Positions 1-10,682 of a DNA stretch of 64,000 bases are shown piece after piece. A program made the position numbers and the translations under genes. The notes under the pieces are model-generated. The model made no database searches. It saw only the letters and a program-made list of their open reading frames with translations, and was not told the DNA's origin. The stretch covers positions 4,836,001 to 4,900,000 of the forward strand of contig NC_083527.1 of NCBI RefSeq assembly GCF_032362555.1, read 5' to 3'. The number at the start of each line of letters is the position of its first letter. The first letter of the stretch is position 1. Source of the DNA: Amyelois transitella. Lineage: Eukaryota; Arthropoda; Insecta; Lepidoptera; Pyralidae.

Positions 1-72
1 CTATCGATGTACCTCACTGTACCAAAAACGAAATCTAGAGTACCTCTCTCGATAAATATATATATATAATAT

Positions 73-114
73 ATGTACACCCGCCATTCTAATGTTAGAA
101 CTGCGGGTGTACAT
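73..114. repeat. 42-bp near-perfect inverted repeat
   Basis: Arms ATGTACACCCGC (73-84) and GCGGGTGTACAT (103-114) are exact reverse complements. The 18-base centre itself contains TTCTAA-TG-TTAGAA. It would fold into a long hairpin. It could be a solo transposon end or a foldback fragment; no flanking duplication is seen. Confidence 0.6.
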
Positions 115-465
115 TTTATTTCGGCTAGGAGATACATATTTTATATTCCAAAGCTATGCTAATTTAGTGTGTAATGTTATTTGAAAACTAAGCTATGTTT
201 ATAAAAAATTTAAAAATAATTAAAACGTTACAGTAGGTACCTAGTAAATAAAGAAAATTTCATGATAATTTAAGCCCTTCAAATATTTTCTGAGCAATTA
301 CACTTCTGTATGCAAACGATTAAACTTTTTCCAGGCGTTTCATACATACTTAAATAATAATTAAACAAAGCTACGGAACATTTTGTTATTTTTGCATGTC
401 AAGGTACAAAATATTTTCGATAGTAAAAAGTTGGTAGGACCTACTGGTTTTGGAATAAATTAAAG

Positions 466-499
466 TGGTCAGCCAACCTGACGTCAGTATGGCTGACCA
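466..499. repeat. Palindrome with GGTCAGCCA arms
   Basis: TGGTCAGCCA at 466-475 is mirrored by TGGCTGACCA at 490-499, with TGACGTCA near the centre. A further direct copy, TGGTCAGCCATCCTGAC, lies at 616-632. This may be a subterminal repeat of the Harbinger copy that continues to the right. Confidence 0.5.
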
Positions 500-804
500 T
501 CTTTGTCTATTGATTTCTTTGAAACCGCATAGGTACTAGATGTCGTGTTAAAGGTACCAAATGATATAAAATAGATACTACCCAATTCGTTTAGTTATAT
601 TTCAATATTCCATTTTGGTCAGCCATCCTGACACATACTAAACTTAACCACTTCGGTTGAAACAGTTTAGCAGAATAACCTAACAAATTTTTGAGAGTTA
701 ACCTAACAATTTATTTGGTAATTGTTTATTTTTATAATCAGCTATCTATGATCACAAATGTACCTACAGTACAGTATGATAAAAGCGAAAGTATTATAAA
801 AAAT

Positions 805-915
805 TTAGTTTTCATAGTCCGGTAATTTAATACTGGAATTATTGTTATATATTATATCACTATTATTTTGATGTCTGGATATAGGAGTAGGTATGTATTG
901 TGTATGAGTAGTACC
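805..915 (-). pseudogene. Displaced C-terminus of the copy A MADF-BESS protein
   Basis: Read on the minus strand, the frame that enters the hAT element at 6601 resumes on its far side: after the duplicated GTAGTACC (908-915) it continues as HTQYIPTPISRHQNN and ends with KLPDYEN and a TAA at 805-807. Removing the hAT element and one TSD copy restores a continuous C-terminus of about 34 residues. The alternative C-terminus read into the hAT sequence is an artefact of the insertion. Confidence 0.75.
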
Positions 916-1404
916 TAGGGCATGCAATACCGGAAAGTTATCAATACCGGAATTGAGTTTCGGTACTAGAGACCTAATACCGGAATTCCGGTACTGGTAC
1001 CGGAATTGGCACCATTTGTTTTTATTCTATAAATCTATACTTATTATAAGATAACATACATAGTGTGTTTAAATAAAAGAACAATCGTCTATTCAGTCTT
1101 TTATTTTCTTCTAATATCAAAATTAAATTAAATAAAAATTAAATCAACATTCTTTAAACATACTTGAGATCAAATCAAATAAGACATATTTTAAAAATAC
1201 GTCTCCGACTCCGTGTCGATCTTATAACTCTAATATCAAAATTAAATCAAATAAAAATTAAGTCAACATTCGTTAAACATAAGTACTTGAGATCAAATCA
1301 AATAAGACATATTTTAAAAATACTTCTCCGACTCCTTGTCGATCTTATAACTCTAATATCAAAATTAAATCAAATAAAAATTAAGTCAACATTCGTTAAA
1401 CATA

Positions 1405-2640
1405 CGTCAATACGGATTTAGATCTGGCCGTAGTACGGAAGATACAGTGTCTGACTTCACTAAATTGGTGGTCTCACAACTAGATTCTAGGAAAAAATGC
1501 ATTTCCGTATTCCTAGACTTAAAAAATGCATTTGATACGGTGTCGGTACCAATACTTCTGCAAAAGCTCGAACATATAGGAATACGGGGTGCACCTCTAA
1601 AACTGTTTTCAGACTACCTACACGATCGGAGACAAAAAGTTAAAGTAGGACAGTTCTTGAGCGAGGATGGGTTGATAACACATGGTGTCCCTCAAGGCAG
1701 TGTACTTGGCCCTACTCTTTTTCTCATTTATATAAATAGCTTATGCGAGTTAAATCTGAGAGGAGGTCAGGTGTTCTCCTATGCAGACGACACAGCCATT
1801 GTCTTTTCGGGTGACTCTTGGGAAAATGTGTATGAGCTCGCAGAACAAGGACTAAAAACAGCTAACAATTGGTTAAAATCTAACATCCTTACCTTAAATA
1901 TTTCTAAAACTAATTATATTGCCTTTTCTATTCGTAATGATTCCCAACCACCTGAAAGTTCAACATTAAAGCTTCATGACTGTCGGAGTTCTCAGGAGCC
2001 TTGTAGTTGCATGATCATTACCAAAGTAAAAGCTGCAAAGTACCTTGGTGTAGTAATCGATCAGAACATTAATTGGCATTCCCATGTAGAATCTGTAACG
2101 GCTAGAGTAAGGAAACTATCCTGGATCTTTAAAAACCTTAGGCACGTAGCTGACATAAAATTATTACGAAAAATTTACATATCTCTTGTTCAATCAATTC
2201 TCACATATTGTATCCCAGTATGGGGTTGTACTGGCAAGTCTAAGCTACTAGAACTAGAACGAGCCCAACGGTCATTACTAAAAATAATGTGCTTTAAGCC
2301 TTACCGCTATCCAACACACTCTCTGTACACCGAAACTAAAGTACTGACTATTAGGCAACTATATATATTACATTCTGTACTCAAACAACACAAATCAATA
2401 AAATTTATAAAAGATAACCTAGTTAACAGAAGACCAAATATAATCATTCACATAGAAACTGTCAATACTGTGTTTGCATCCAACCAAAACTATAAATTGT
2501 CTGTCTATTTGTATAAGTTATTGGACAAAAAGGTAGGAATTTACGCTAAAACCCTTTATGATTGTAAATTGGCATTATCATCGTGGTTACAGAACCTAGA
2601 CTATGACGATACTGAGGCATTGTTAACTCGTGTGGTTTAA
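1405..2640 (+). CDS. Reverse transcriptase, C-terminal two thirds (LINE)
   Basis: The frame is open from the insertion point for 411 residues; there is no true ATG because the 5' end was lost on integration. Visible RT blocks in order are QYGFRSGRSTED, VFLDLKNAFDTV (first catalytic Asp), THGVPQGSVLGP, and YADDT in place of the usual FADD. The tail holds the connection and C-terminal region of a LINE ORF2. No endonuclease domain remains, so it cannot move alone. No stop or frameshift interrupts the rest, which suggests recent insertion. Confidence 0.85.
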   Translation, partial: RQYGFRSGRSTEDTVSDFTKLVVSQLDSRKKCISVFLDLKNAFDTVSVPILLQKLEHIGIRGAPLKLFSDYLHDRRQKVKVGQFLSEDGLITHGVPQGSVLGPTLFLIYINSLCELNLRGGQVFSYADDTAIVFSGDSWENVYELAEQGLKTANNWLKSNILTLNISKTNYIAFSIRNDSQPPESSTLKLHDCRSSQEPCSCMIITKVKAAKYLGVVIDQNINWHSHVESVTARVRKLSWIFKNLRHVADIKLLRKIYISLVQSILTYCIPVWGCTGKSKLLELERAQRSLLKIMCFKPYRYPTHSLYTETKVLTIRQLYILHSVLKQHKSIKFIKDNLVNRRPNIIIHIETVNTVFASNQNYKLSVYLYKLLDKKVGIYAKTLYDCKLALSSWLQNLDYDDTEALLTRVV

Positions 2641-2837
2641 AAGAGACATACAAAATATTGTTTTTAGAATAAAACAATTATTTTTGTTATGTTATTTTTA
2701 GATAAGGCATTAAGACATCTGGTGAAAGAGCGGGACTCATCAGACACAGGTTTTTTCTAACTTAATTGATGGGTCTCTGCTACCTGTGTATTATGTAATA
2801 CGTTGATTTAATAAAGAATTTTTGAATTTGAATTTTG
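1405..2837 (+). mobile_element. 5'-truncated LINE, Jockey/CR1-like
   Basis: The insert breaks one minisatellite unit: AACATA occurs on both sides (1399-1404 and 2838-2843) as target duplication. It begins in the middle of the reverse transcriptase and ends in an AT-rich TTTGAATTTGAATTTTG tail after AATAAAG. The 3' UTR has a GGGACTCATCAGACACAGG stem region like those of Jockey/CR1-group LINEs. The exact clade is not certain. Confidence 0.8.
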
Positions 2838-3135
2838 AACATAAGTACTTGAGATCAAATAAGACATATTTTAAAAATACTTCTCCGACTCCTTGTCGAT
2901 CTTATAATTCTGATATCAAAATTAAATTAAATAAAAAATAAATCAACATTCGTTAAACATAATTGAAATCAAATCAAATAAGATTTATTTTAAAAATACG
3001 TCTCCGACTCCGTGTCGATCTTATAATTCTAATATCAAAATTAGTAGACAAAAAATAAAAACAATATTTGAACATCTATTTGACAACAAAATCAACAAAC
3101 ATTAAAGATCAAATAGGAACACCTACGTTTTTAGT

Positions 3136-5172
3136 TTACTTGATTTTGGCCAGTAATCTCTGCTCCTGATAATGTGTTCTTAAGAACAATAGTGCGTGCA
3201 ACATTTTATCAGAAAGTGAGCTTCGCAGACGGTTACAAAAATAACCGGCGCTCGAAAAGACTCTCTCACTCTCTACACTAGTAGGTAAAATGCACATCAA
3301 ATATTTATATGCCTCTGTGAGATATATCCCTCGTTGCCCTCCATTATCATATATAGCCTTTTCTATTTGGACGAATCCCAAAAGGTCCAAATTGGTGTTA
3401 GAAGACTGATCTTTATTCTTGTTAAATTGTTGACATTTTTCTAGTTCTTTCTCTAGCTGTTCTTGTAATGTCAACGTCAACGATTCCTCAGACCTTTCAA
3501 ATTGGAGATTAGAGTCACGGCTGTTGCATGAATCATCCGTTGCGAACGCGGCCGTAGTTTTGTATTTAAGCTGACTTAGTAAATTGACGACAATGTCAGA
3601 TATTTCATTACTATCAGGTTTGGGAAAAGTGTCATTATCTGGTTCCGCAAAAAAATCCTCTGCATCATGCAAATAATGAAGCACACCTGCTAATAAAAGC
3701 CTTCTTGCTTTTATACGACTTCGCAAATTCGATGCCAGATTTTTACTTAAAAAAGTGTCCTGTTCATCTAGTTTTTTAAGCATAAACTTTAATGCAGTAT
3801 CGGCCGTATAGAGCGTCGTTTCACGTCGGCATAAAGACATAACTGTCAGTTTTACCACATTCAAGCTGTGATGGATCTCGTTAAGACACTGGATATCATT
3901 CTCCGAAAACGAAATATCTGATTTCCAATCAATTAAAGCTTTCGAAATAGAGTCTTTTAACTTTAAAAATACCCCAATCATATCAGACATGCTCGACCAA
4001 CGCGTACGACAATCTAGTTGTAACTGTATTTCTTTGCCATGTTGCCGGAGTACATAGTCTCGGAGTGTATCTGCTTTGAGTGGTGATTTTCTTACCGACT
4101 TTACCAGGCTTCGAACTTTTGATATAACTTCCGGATATAACTTTACACTAGCACGAGCAGTGGGAATTTCAATTTGAAAACTACTATCATTTGTTGCCAA
4201 ATCCTCATCGTCTTCGTAAGTGTCGTCACTTTCAAATTCCTCATCAGATGTATGGTGAATAATAGGTATTTGAGATCCAAGTTTGTAAAGAGTATCGATA
4301 ACAGCCAGTTGAATGCCATGAGCGAGACACAGCTGGTGATATCCTTTGAAATAAGTCCCCATTTTGATCATCACACTTGCCCCGTCAGTGGTTTGACTTA
4401 TGACGTCGTCATCCACAGAGACTTTGAATTTTGCAAGATGGTCTCGTAATAATTCAAACGCTTTCTGAGCTGGCATTGAACCACTGATCTTGACGAGACC
4501 TAGATTTTTAAAATTAAAACCACCGAAACCTTTGCTGTGTAAATTTATGTTCATATAGCGCTTATTACGCAAAGACGTCCATTCATCCAATGTCAACGCA
4601 AATCTTTCTCCGGCTGTTTTTAATTCCAATATTTTGGTAATAGTTGCAGCTTTGACTTCTTCAGCTTGAGTAAATATTATTTTTCCTATTGTATTGGATG
4701 ATTTGGGCAAATCGTATCCACTTTTTTTAAATACATTTCTCAAATCTTGGCTCTCCGTTAGAAATCTAAAGGTACACCCATCTAATGCTGCCATTCGGGA
4801 CACAACTACCTCTATTGAATCACCGGATCTAAAGAAATCTGTCACGAGTTTTCTCTTTTTTGCGTCTGCTACCGGTAGTTTAGAAGTCCCTGGAGTGATG
4901 TCTGGTACACTTATTGATGTAACATTTTCATTATCCTCTTCTGTATTTGTTGTATTTAAATATGGGTGTACTGATCGAAAATGCGTATGTAAACCGGTAG
5001 TAGAACCACCGCTAATTTTTAATATTTTGTGACAAGTTTTGCACTTTGCGCTTTGACCATCACTTGCACGAAGAAAATGATTCCAGATATTAGTGGTTGT
5101 TCTCTTGTTAGAGAATTCAAAGTATTGAACTTTTTTATTCAAAGTCGACCTAAAACAATAAAAAAAATGCAT
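3136..5172 (-). CDS. hAT-family transposase
   Basis: This 678-residue frame is a full-length hAT transposase, which cuts and pastes its element through an RNase H-like DDE core. An N-terminal BED-type zinc finger is visible (W30, C44, C47, H64, H69). The catalytic residues are D196 (LTLDEW), D263 (TTDGAS) and E636 in the dimerisation region (SVESERVF), with CLAHG at 282-286. The first residues HFFYCF are a translated pyrimidine tract followed by AG near 5149, so this may be the acceptor of an upstream exon rather than a true start. No break is seen in the frame, so the copy may be recent. It lies wholly inside hAT 1. Confidence 0.9.
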   Translation of the reverse strand: MHFFYCFRSTLNKKVQYFEFSNKRTTTNIWNHFLRASDGQSAKCKTCHKILKISGGSTTGLHTHFRSVHPYLNTTNTEEDNENVTSISVPDITPGTSKLPVADAKKRKLVTDFFRSGDSIEVVVSRMAALDGCTFRFLTESQDLRNVFKKSGYDLPKSSNTIGKIIFTQAEEVKAATITKILELKTAGERFALTLDEWTSLRNKRYMNINLHSKGFGGFNFKNLGLVKISGSMPAQKAFELLRDHLAKFKVSVDDDVISQTTDGASVMIKMGTYFKGYHQLCLAHGIQLAVIDTLYKLGSQIPIIHHTSDEEFESDDTYEDDEDLATNDSSFQIEIPTARASVKLYPEVISKVRSLVKSVRKSPLKADTLRDYVLRQHGKEIQLQLDCRTRWSSMSDMIGVFLKLKDSISKALIDWKSDISFSENDIQCLNEIHHSLNVVKLTVMSLCRRETTLYTADTALKFMLKKLDEQDTFLSKNLASNLRSRIKARRLLLAGVLHYLHDAEDFFAEPDNDTFPKPDSNEISDIVVNLLSQLKYKTTAAFATDDSCNSRDSNLQFERSEESLTLTLQEQLEKELEKCQQFNKNKDQSSNTNLDLLGFVQIEKAIYDNGGQRGIYLTEAYKYLMCILPTSVESERVFSSAGYFCNRLRSSLSDKMLHALLFLRTHYQEQRLLAKIK

Positions 5173-6480
5173 TTATGATTTTGACATAACAAATATCCAG
5201 TTGAATTATTGTTCATTTTTATTTTAAAGCGACCGACCCCGGCTTCGCAAGGATCCATGTTATATACAACCTTCTTCTTGAATCTAAATCCGTTGCGCAG
5301 TTTTTAAGATCTAAGCATACATAGGGACAGACAGACAGCGGAATGCGACTTTGTTTTATACTAAGTAGTAATTACAAACTTTATGCACAATAACACAAAA
5401 ACCATCAGAATTCTATACCAGTTTGCCTTGGGGTGATGTGATCTGCATCACCCCTAGGAGGTTAAGGAAGTAGTTGCATTAAGCTAGCTTAAGACAAGCT
5501 AAAGCATGATATAGGTATATTATGAACAATAATACTATGACATATCGCTCAACGTTATTGGTCATTTCTGGACTCCCTCTTTATATTGAAACTCAAATCT
5601 CTTGTATAAAAAGTCTATGTACTTACTATTTTATTACATACCGGTTGACATTTAACCAATTAGCTTTAATTTGTCTACACACTCAGTCCGCCATCCTGAA
5701 AAACACAATTTGCTGTTCCGTACGAAATCAAATACCTACCGGGAGCAAAATGTACAGAACATCTGATTTCTTTTTCTCGATTTCGCAGTTGGCCGCTTAG
5801 GTTTTTCAGGATAGTGGGCTGAGTATGTAGACAAAGTAAAACTAATTGGTTAACTTATTGGTTAATTGGTTATATATAGTCAACCTGTATATAACCTTCG
5901 AGATTATACAATAGAAAATCATGACAGTTTTTGTTAAGTACCTAATTTATTTAAACTTAACTATAAGCTATAATTTTTAGCATAAATAAAAAATTTGGCC
6001 GCCATTTTATCAATAAAGACGCAAAAGAAACAAATGAATGAAAGCGCGGGCGACGGTGCGGTGCCCATTGGCGAACTGTTTATTTACTTTCCAGTAACTA
6101 CCCAAAATGACTTATACAGAATTAAAATAATTGATAACATAAAATATTCGCTTTCCAGATATGCAACAAGATTTAAAAGTACTTACATTGTATATTAACA
6201 GTCGCGTGAAGCCGCGCACTACACCGCATACGTGCACACTCGCTATAGATGTTTAGGCGACTGCAATGAATGCTGCGCGGGGACCGGGGAGCGCTTGCCG
6301 CGTCGCGGCTCGCGGCTTGCGTTCGGTTCGGAATAGTTCGGATTAAGCCGAGCCGTATCTATGTCGCAGCTCACAGCCGTTTAAATAACAGCCTAGCCTC
6401 TTTACCAAACAGCGCCGTTCAACTAGCGGCTGATTATATTATTATTGTGTAATATAGTGTAATTTTTAATTATTATTATT
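5173..6480. other. 5' region of hAT 1
   Basis: This holds no supported coding exon; several short frames have no family likeness. A GC-rich block at about 6200-6420 stands out from the AT-rich surroundings and may be the promoter of the transposase, which is read leftward from here. An RTE-like remnant lies at 5225-5375. Confidence 0.4.
5225..5375 (+). repeat. RTE-like LINE 3' remnant
   Basis: The words CCCCGGCTTCGCAAGG, ATCCGTTGCGCAGTTTTTAA, GACAGACAGACAGCGG and GCGACTTTGTTTTATAC follow the order seen at the 3' end of RTE-clade LINEs in many insects. There is no coding sequence. Assigned from memory of such ends, not by search. Confidence 0.5.
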
Positions 6481-6600
6481 ATTTTTTTTTAATACCGGTA
6501 TTACGGTATTTGTCCCTTCAGTTCCGGTGTTGAAATATCGAAAAAATCTGTCCGGGATACCGGAATTACGATATTCCGGAATTCCGGTATGCATGCCCTA

Positions 6601-8520
6601 GTAGTACCATAGTTTTGTTCGGTGTTATATTGTTGTTCGGGCTTATTAAATGAAGAAAAATTACTTCTTTCGATTATTGTATTATGGGTTCTGGCAACAG
6701 AAGTTGGTGCGTATTGCTGAGATGAATGAAATTCATTTGAAATATCGAATCCTGAACTTGATGTTGAAGGACGACTTCGCTGCACAACTGAACTTAACTC
6801 CACATTTTCCAAATGCTTTATTTCTGCATCAGTAACAATACGTAAGACATCGCGTTTTATTTCAGCTTGTAATTTTGGTGACAAAGTCTTCGCTGTTGCC
6901 GCCATTGCTTGAAAAAATATCTCCATAGGATGTTGTTCTTTCTTTTGGTTTTCAATGTATTTTTTTAATATTTCTGCTGTTGTTTCCGTATACTGTGTTT
7001 GCGATGACATGTATGATCGTTGACGAACATGTCTAGCTGGTCTAGAATCTGATGCATGGGATGAACATGACATTTGAGATACAGGCGATTGTGCTTCAGG
7101 AAAATTAACAGTTGATGCTGTTTCGGGAGGTTGTGTATTTTCGATATTCTGCGTATCTTCGGAAAGCTGTGTATCGTCGGAAGAAGAGTCTAAATTTGAA
7201 AGCTGAGGTCTATCTTGAAAAAACTTTTGCAGAAATTCAAGTTCCTTTTCAAATTTAATTGGTCGCCTCTTTCTGGCAGCGTCACCGCTTTTGGACACCC
7301 TGTTTTTTAAGGCTTTTCTATAATTGTTACGATGGCAGCTCCACATCTTCTGACATTCTTCATCTGTAACAAGAATGAAGTATTTTAAATAACACACGCT
7401 TTTTACGTCACACACACGTTTTTTTTAACGTCTACTAATGTTTTTTTTTGTTTTGTTAAAGGTATCTAATAACAGGAGCTTCTTTTAAGTCTTTAGCTTT
7501 TAGCTATCGTATGGGATTCACTACTGTGCGTAAAATAGTCCACGAAACCTGTCAAGCAATATATACTGTATTAAGATCTACTGCATTGCCGAAACCCACG
7601 AGCCAACAATGGCAGTCAATTGCAACCGACTTTGATAAATTTTGGAATTTTCCTAACTGCATTGGGGCCATAGATGGTAAGCATTTCAAGATTAGAGCTC
7701 CTAATAACAGTGGAAGTATGTATATCAACTACAAGAAGTTCTTTAGCATCGTTTTATTAGCTGTCGTGGATGCAAAATACAAATTTGTGATTGTAGATGC
7801 CGGAGCATATGGTCGAAACAGCGATGGCGGTATACTTCAAAGCTCCAAATTTGGTTCGAAACTACGTAATGGTTTTTTAAGCATACCACCGGAAAAAGCT
7901 TTACCACATTCAACTCAAAAATTACCCCACGTATTTGTTGCCGATGAAGCCTTTCCACTAACAAAAAATATTATGAGACCATACCCCTCACATCTTTTAA
8001 ATGATGAAAAAAAAAGGATATTCAATTATCGCTTAAGTCGAGCACGGCGTATTGTAGAAAATGCTTTTGGAATGTTACAAGAAAGATTCGAACTATTTCA
8101 AAAAGGTGTAAAAGTTCAACCAAAGTACATTAACAACATTATACTAGCAAGTACGTGTTTGCATAACTTTATCATTGATGATCATTCTATGGAAGCACTC
8201 GGCTCTAATACTAATAATGCAATCGATAGAACCAATGATACAGTTTTCAATAATCTGGAAGGGATGGTTGTAAGAGATTGTTTCACGGAATATTTTTCTA
8301 ATGTTGGTAACGTGTACTGGCAAAATGAAATTGTTAATAGATGTTAGTTTCTATTTCTGACAATAAATAAGTAAAAAAATAACTTACGGGTTTTATTCAT
8401 TTCTTCTGCAATTTTCTGCCATGCGTTCCTTTTCATATGTTGATCCATGTAGAAACGGGAGGAGACATCGTATATACACTCATGCGAACGAACCAGATTA
8501 ATCAGTTTCTCTTCATCCAT
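6601..8520 (-). CDS. MADF-BESS accessory protein of Harbinger copy A
   Basis: Two exons are supported. Exon 1 (8520-8388) starts MDEEKLINLVRSHECIYDVSS and carries the first part of a MADF domain, ending at a GTAAGT donor. Exon 2 starts at 7363 after TTGTTACAG and continues the MADF domain (HEECQKMWSCHRNNYRK), then a Ser-rich linker and a BESS-like motif near HPMEIFFQAMAATAKTL. Transposase exon 2 lies antisense inside the intron. In Harbinger elements a Myb/SANT-like or MADF partner binds the ends and helps import the transposase; the same job is inferred here. The C-terminus is displaced to 805-907 by hAT 1. Confidence 0.75.
7462..8347 (+). CDS. Harbinger transposase, exon 2 (copy A)
   Basis: The exon begins after TTTTGTTAAAG at 7461 with RYLITGASFKSLAFSYRMG, the usual second-exon start of this family (compare RYLATG in copies B and D). 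The DDE residues are visible: GAIDGKH, VADEAFPL and RRIVENAFG. The frame runs unbroken to the stop at 8345-8347. Exon 1 is missing from the window, so this gene is incomplete as seen. The reaction is cut-and-paste transposition by an IS5-like nuclease. Confidence 0.85.
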
Positions 8521-9427
8521 TTTTCCGTATTTTACGTGAAGTAATTTACTGTATCGCGTACGCACGTGCTAATTACTTGCCACGCTCAGTCAGTGTGAGA
8601 GAAAAAATCGTGCACGCCAGTGCGTTTTCTCCCTCCCTTGCCCCCGCGCACCGACCGGAATGCGCTCCATCGAAATGCTGCACAAGTTTCAACCTTATTT
8701 CAACTAGCTAGCAATCATAATTCCTCGACCCCAAAATGACCCATACGTCTCACGGGATGCAATGGCGTGCCGCGGAATCCTGTGGAATGAAAAGGCAAGA
8801 CACGTCATACCGCCGCATGCTGCGGCGTGTCGCGTCATGCCGCGGCATCCTGTGGCACGTCGCGGCATCGTGGTATCAAAATAAAGTAACATAAATTCTA
8901 AACTTATTGAAATAAGATTCAAAATAATTTAATTAGTATTAAAATCCTTTGCCATGACATGCCGTGCCGTGCCGGCAGTGGGCGCCGGCCCTAAAAGTCC
9001 CTACTACTCGCCTAAATAAATGCCGGGGAAATTCTCTATTATAAAATATCGCTGTTGACAGTAGATGTCTTTGTGGTTGGTTAAACATCGACATTAGTTG
9101 TTATTTAACTCATTATCATTATAGAATTCAATTTCAATCATTCAATTTAAAGAGTGTTGATAACTGGTCCCTTTTCACTAAACATATAATTGCAATTTTC
9201 TCACGTTGTGTTCGTTATTTACAGACGATTATTATACGAAAATGTAGCCCATTGCATGTTGCATTAAAATCTATTAAAATCACTGCCAATTTTCCACCTT
9301 TTTTCACAAAATCTCAAATATCTCGGAAACTAGAAAGTGCTCAGTGGGCCTTTTTCGCTTGGACGGCCACAAATATAGGTATTAAGAAAACTCGTATAAG
9401 GCTCAATATGAAATACCAAATCAAAAA
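8521..9427. other. Intergenic, with GC-rich imperfect repeats
   Basis: At about 8750-8880 and 8950-8990 words such as TGCCGCGGCAT, GCTGCGGCGTGTCG and GTGCCGTGCCGG recur. They look like degenerate tandem or palindromic repeats, possibly a Harbinger end. The open frame across them is compositional only. From 8990 to 9427 nothing is seen. Confidence 0.45.
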
Positions 9428-10682
9428 TTACTTTTCCAAAACGTCAATGTCCATAAGGAATTCGAAGTACTGTTGTCTCCGCTTCATATCAATTTTAAGT
9501 TCAGGAAGAATTTTAACAATATCTTTATAGTCAATATCAGATATGTCGTTTTTATCGAGACGAAATACTCTATTTCCTTTAACACAACGTAAAAATGTAA
9601 CTCGTAGTTCCCCATCGTCATGTAAATCATTGACTACACAAACATATTTAAAAATCTTCCCTTTTGTAGCAGGCACATTTATAAGTAAATAATCTCCACG
9701 CTGAACCGCCCTATTTATTTGGGGCTTCTATATCGTCATCAGAACCTTCCGGCGTATAAACAATGCTATACCAGTTCTTCTGACGAGGCTGGCATAGATC
9801 AGACATTTCAATTTCTTTTAAAGGTGAAGGTGACTTCTGAGATATTTTGTAAGTAATAAGTGGTAGATCCTCATCAGAGTCTGAACGAGCCAGAATCTGG
9901 GACACACTTCTGACTTCGTCTCTTCTTTCTTCATAGACATTAGCTAATGCATCGTCAGGATTATCAATATCGTCAGAAACAAAGACAGCTTGAGTTTCAA
10001 CTGGTCGATATACTTTTGGAGATAGACAGTCACAGTTTCCTCTCTTACAGAAACAGCTTAAATTTCTGTATTGTATTTCTCCTCGAACTGTCGTGAAAAT
10101 TTGGTGTACATTCTTAGTGCCCACAAGAGTTGAAATTTTCTTTGGTAAAGTTTTAGCCACGTTTGTTATGTCATTCGAAGATATAAGATAAAGTCGGGTC
10201 TTGTTAATGTCTTTCAGTGCATCATAGAAATCATTGGCACAAGAAATATCATCACCACGTGCTTCTTCCATTTTGTTAAGACATGACGCCATGCCTCCTT
10301 CATTGGCCGAAAAAACGCCACGTCCAAAGGCTGGAGAAGGTGGGTGGAGTTAGGCACCAGGCAGATAAAGGAAATATTGTTTTCTTGGCAAAGTCGCAAA
10401 ACGTCATTATCTAGATGAGAGGATAAATTATCACCTATTAGATAGATAGATAGATAGATAAAAGCTTTATTCACCATCACAATACATTAGTTGGACAAAT
10501 ACATAATTAACAGTAATAAACAATGTGAATGCGCAATGTTCATGAATGTACCACAAACAATGATGGACAGTGAAAAGGTCGTGACTCAGCATAATGTCGC
10601 AGGTGTAGGCACCGCGACGCTGATGATTCTGCCAGAACCTTAGATGAGCTCAGCGAAGCCACACGAAGAGGAGATAAATGTA

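Larger units (their letters stand above)
1..804. other. AT-rich flank without a recognisable gene
   Basis: No coding signal is seen on either strand. By comparison with the other Harbinger copies in the window, the first transposase exon of copy A should lie here or further left, but no part of it is recognisable. The only structure is two near-palindromes, listed separately. Confidence 0.5.
1110..3045. repeat. Minisatellite of about 120 bp inside hAT 1
   Basis: Units containing CTAATATCAAAATTAAAT and TCTCCGACTCC recur about every 121 bp: roughly three units before the LINE (1110-1404) and two after it (2838-3045). The open frame at 1164-1421 is only a translation of these repeats. The array sits between the transposase 3' end and the left TIR. 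Confidence 0.8.
916..6600 (-). mobile_element. hAT transposon 1, 5.7 kb, with 8-bp TSD
   Basis: The TIR starts TAGGGCATGCAATACCGGAA and the right end reads CCGGTATGCATGCCCTA, imperfect inverted copies. Exact 8-bp duplications GTAGTACC flank it (908-915 and 6601-6608), the length typical of hAT. Words like ATACCGGAATT recur inside both ends (926-1010 and 6490-6590) and may be transposase-binding sites. It carries one transposase gene (3136-5172, minus). A LINE (1405-2837) and an old RTE-like remnant have landed inside it. Confidence 0.92.
805..8520. mobile_element. PIF/Harbinger element, copy A (ends not resolved)
   Basis: The span is set by coding parts only: a MADF-BESS accessory gene on the minus strand (8520 down to 805) and transposase exon 2 on the plus strand (7462-8347). 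A hAT element (916-6600) is inserted in the accessory gene. I could not place TIRs or a TSD. The first transposase exon expected upstream is not found, so this copy is probably incomplete or continues left of the window. Confidence 0.7.

Noticed and set aside
1164-1421. Open frame of 85 codons with repeated LRLRVDLITLISKL
   Set aside because: It is a translation of the 120-bp minisatellite; the same units occur right of the LINE in broken frames.
5522-6452. Three small open frames in the 5' region of hAT 1
   Set aside because: No family likeness, no splice partners, and the region is better explained as promoter and RTE-like remnant.
6501-6600. C-terminus of the copy A accessory protein as read into the hAT element
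   Set aside because: The residues come from the hAT TIR; the genuine C-terminus is at 805-907 beyond the insertion.
8704-8922. GC-rich 72-codon frame
   Set aside because: Composed of repeated GCCGCGGCA-like words; no protein signal.
10442-10470. Plain TAGA microsatellite
   Set aside because: It is the tail of a retroposon, as a target duplication and a polyadenylation signal adjoin it.
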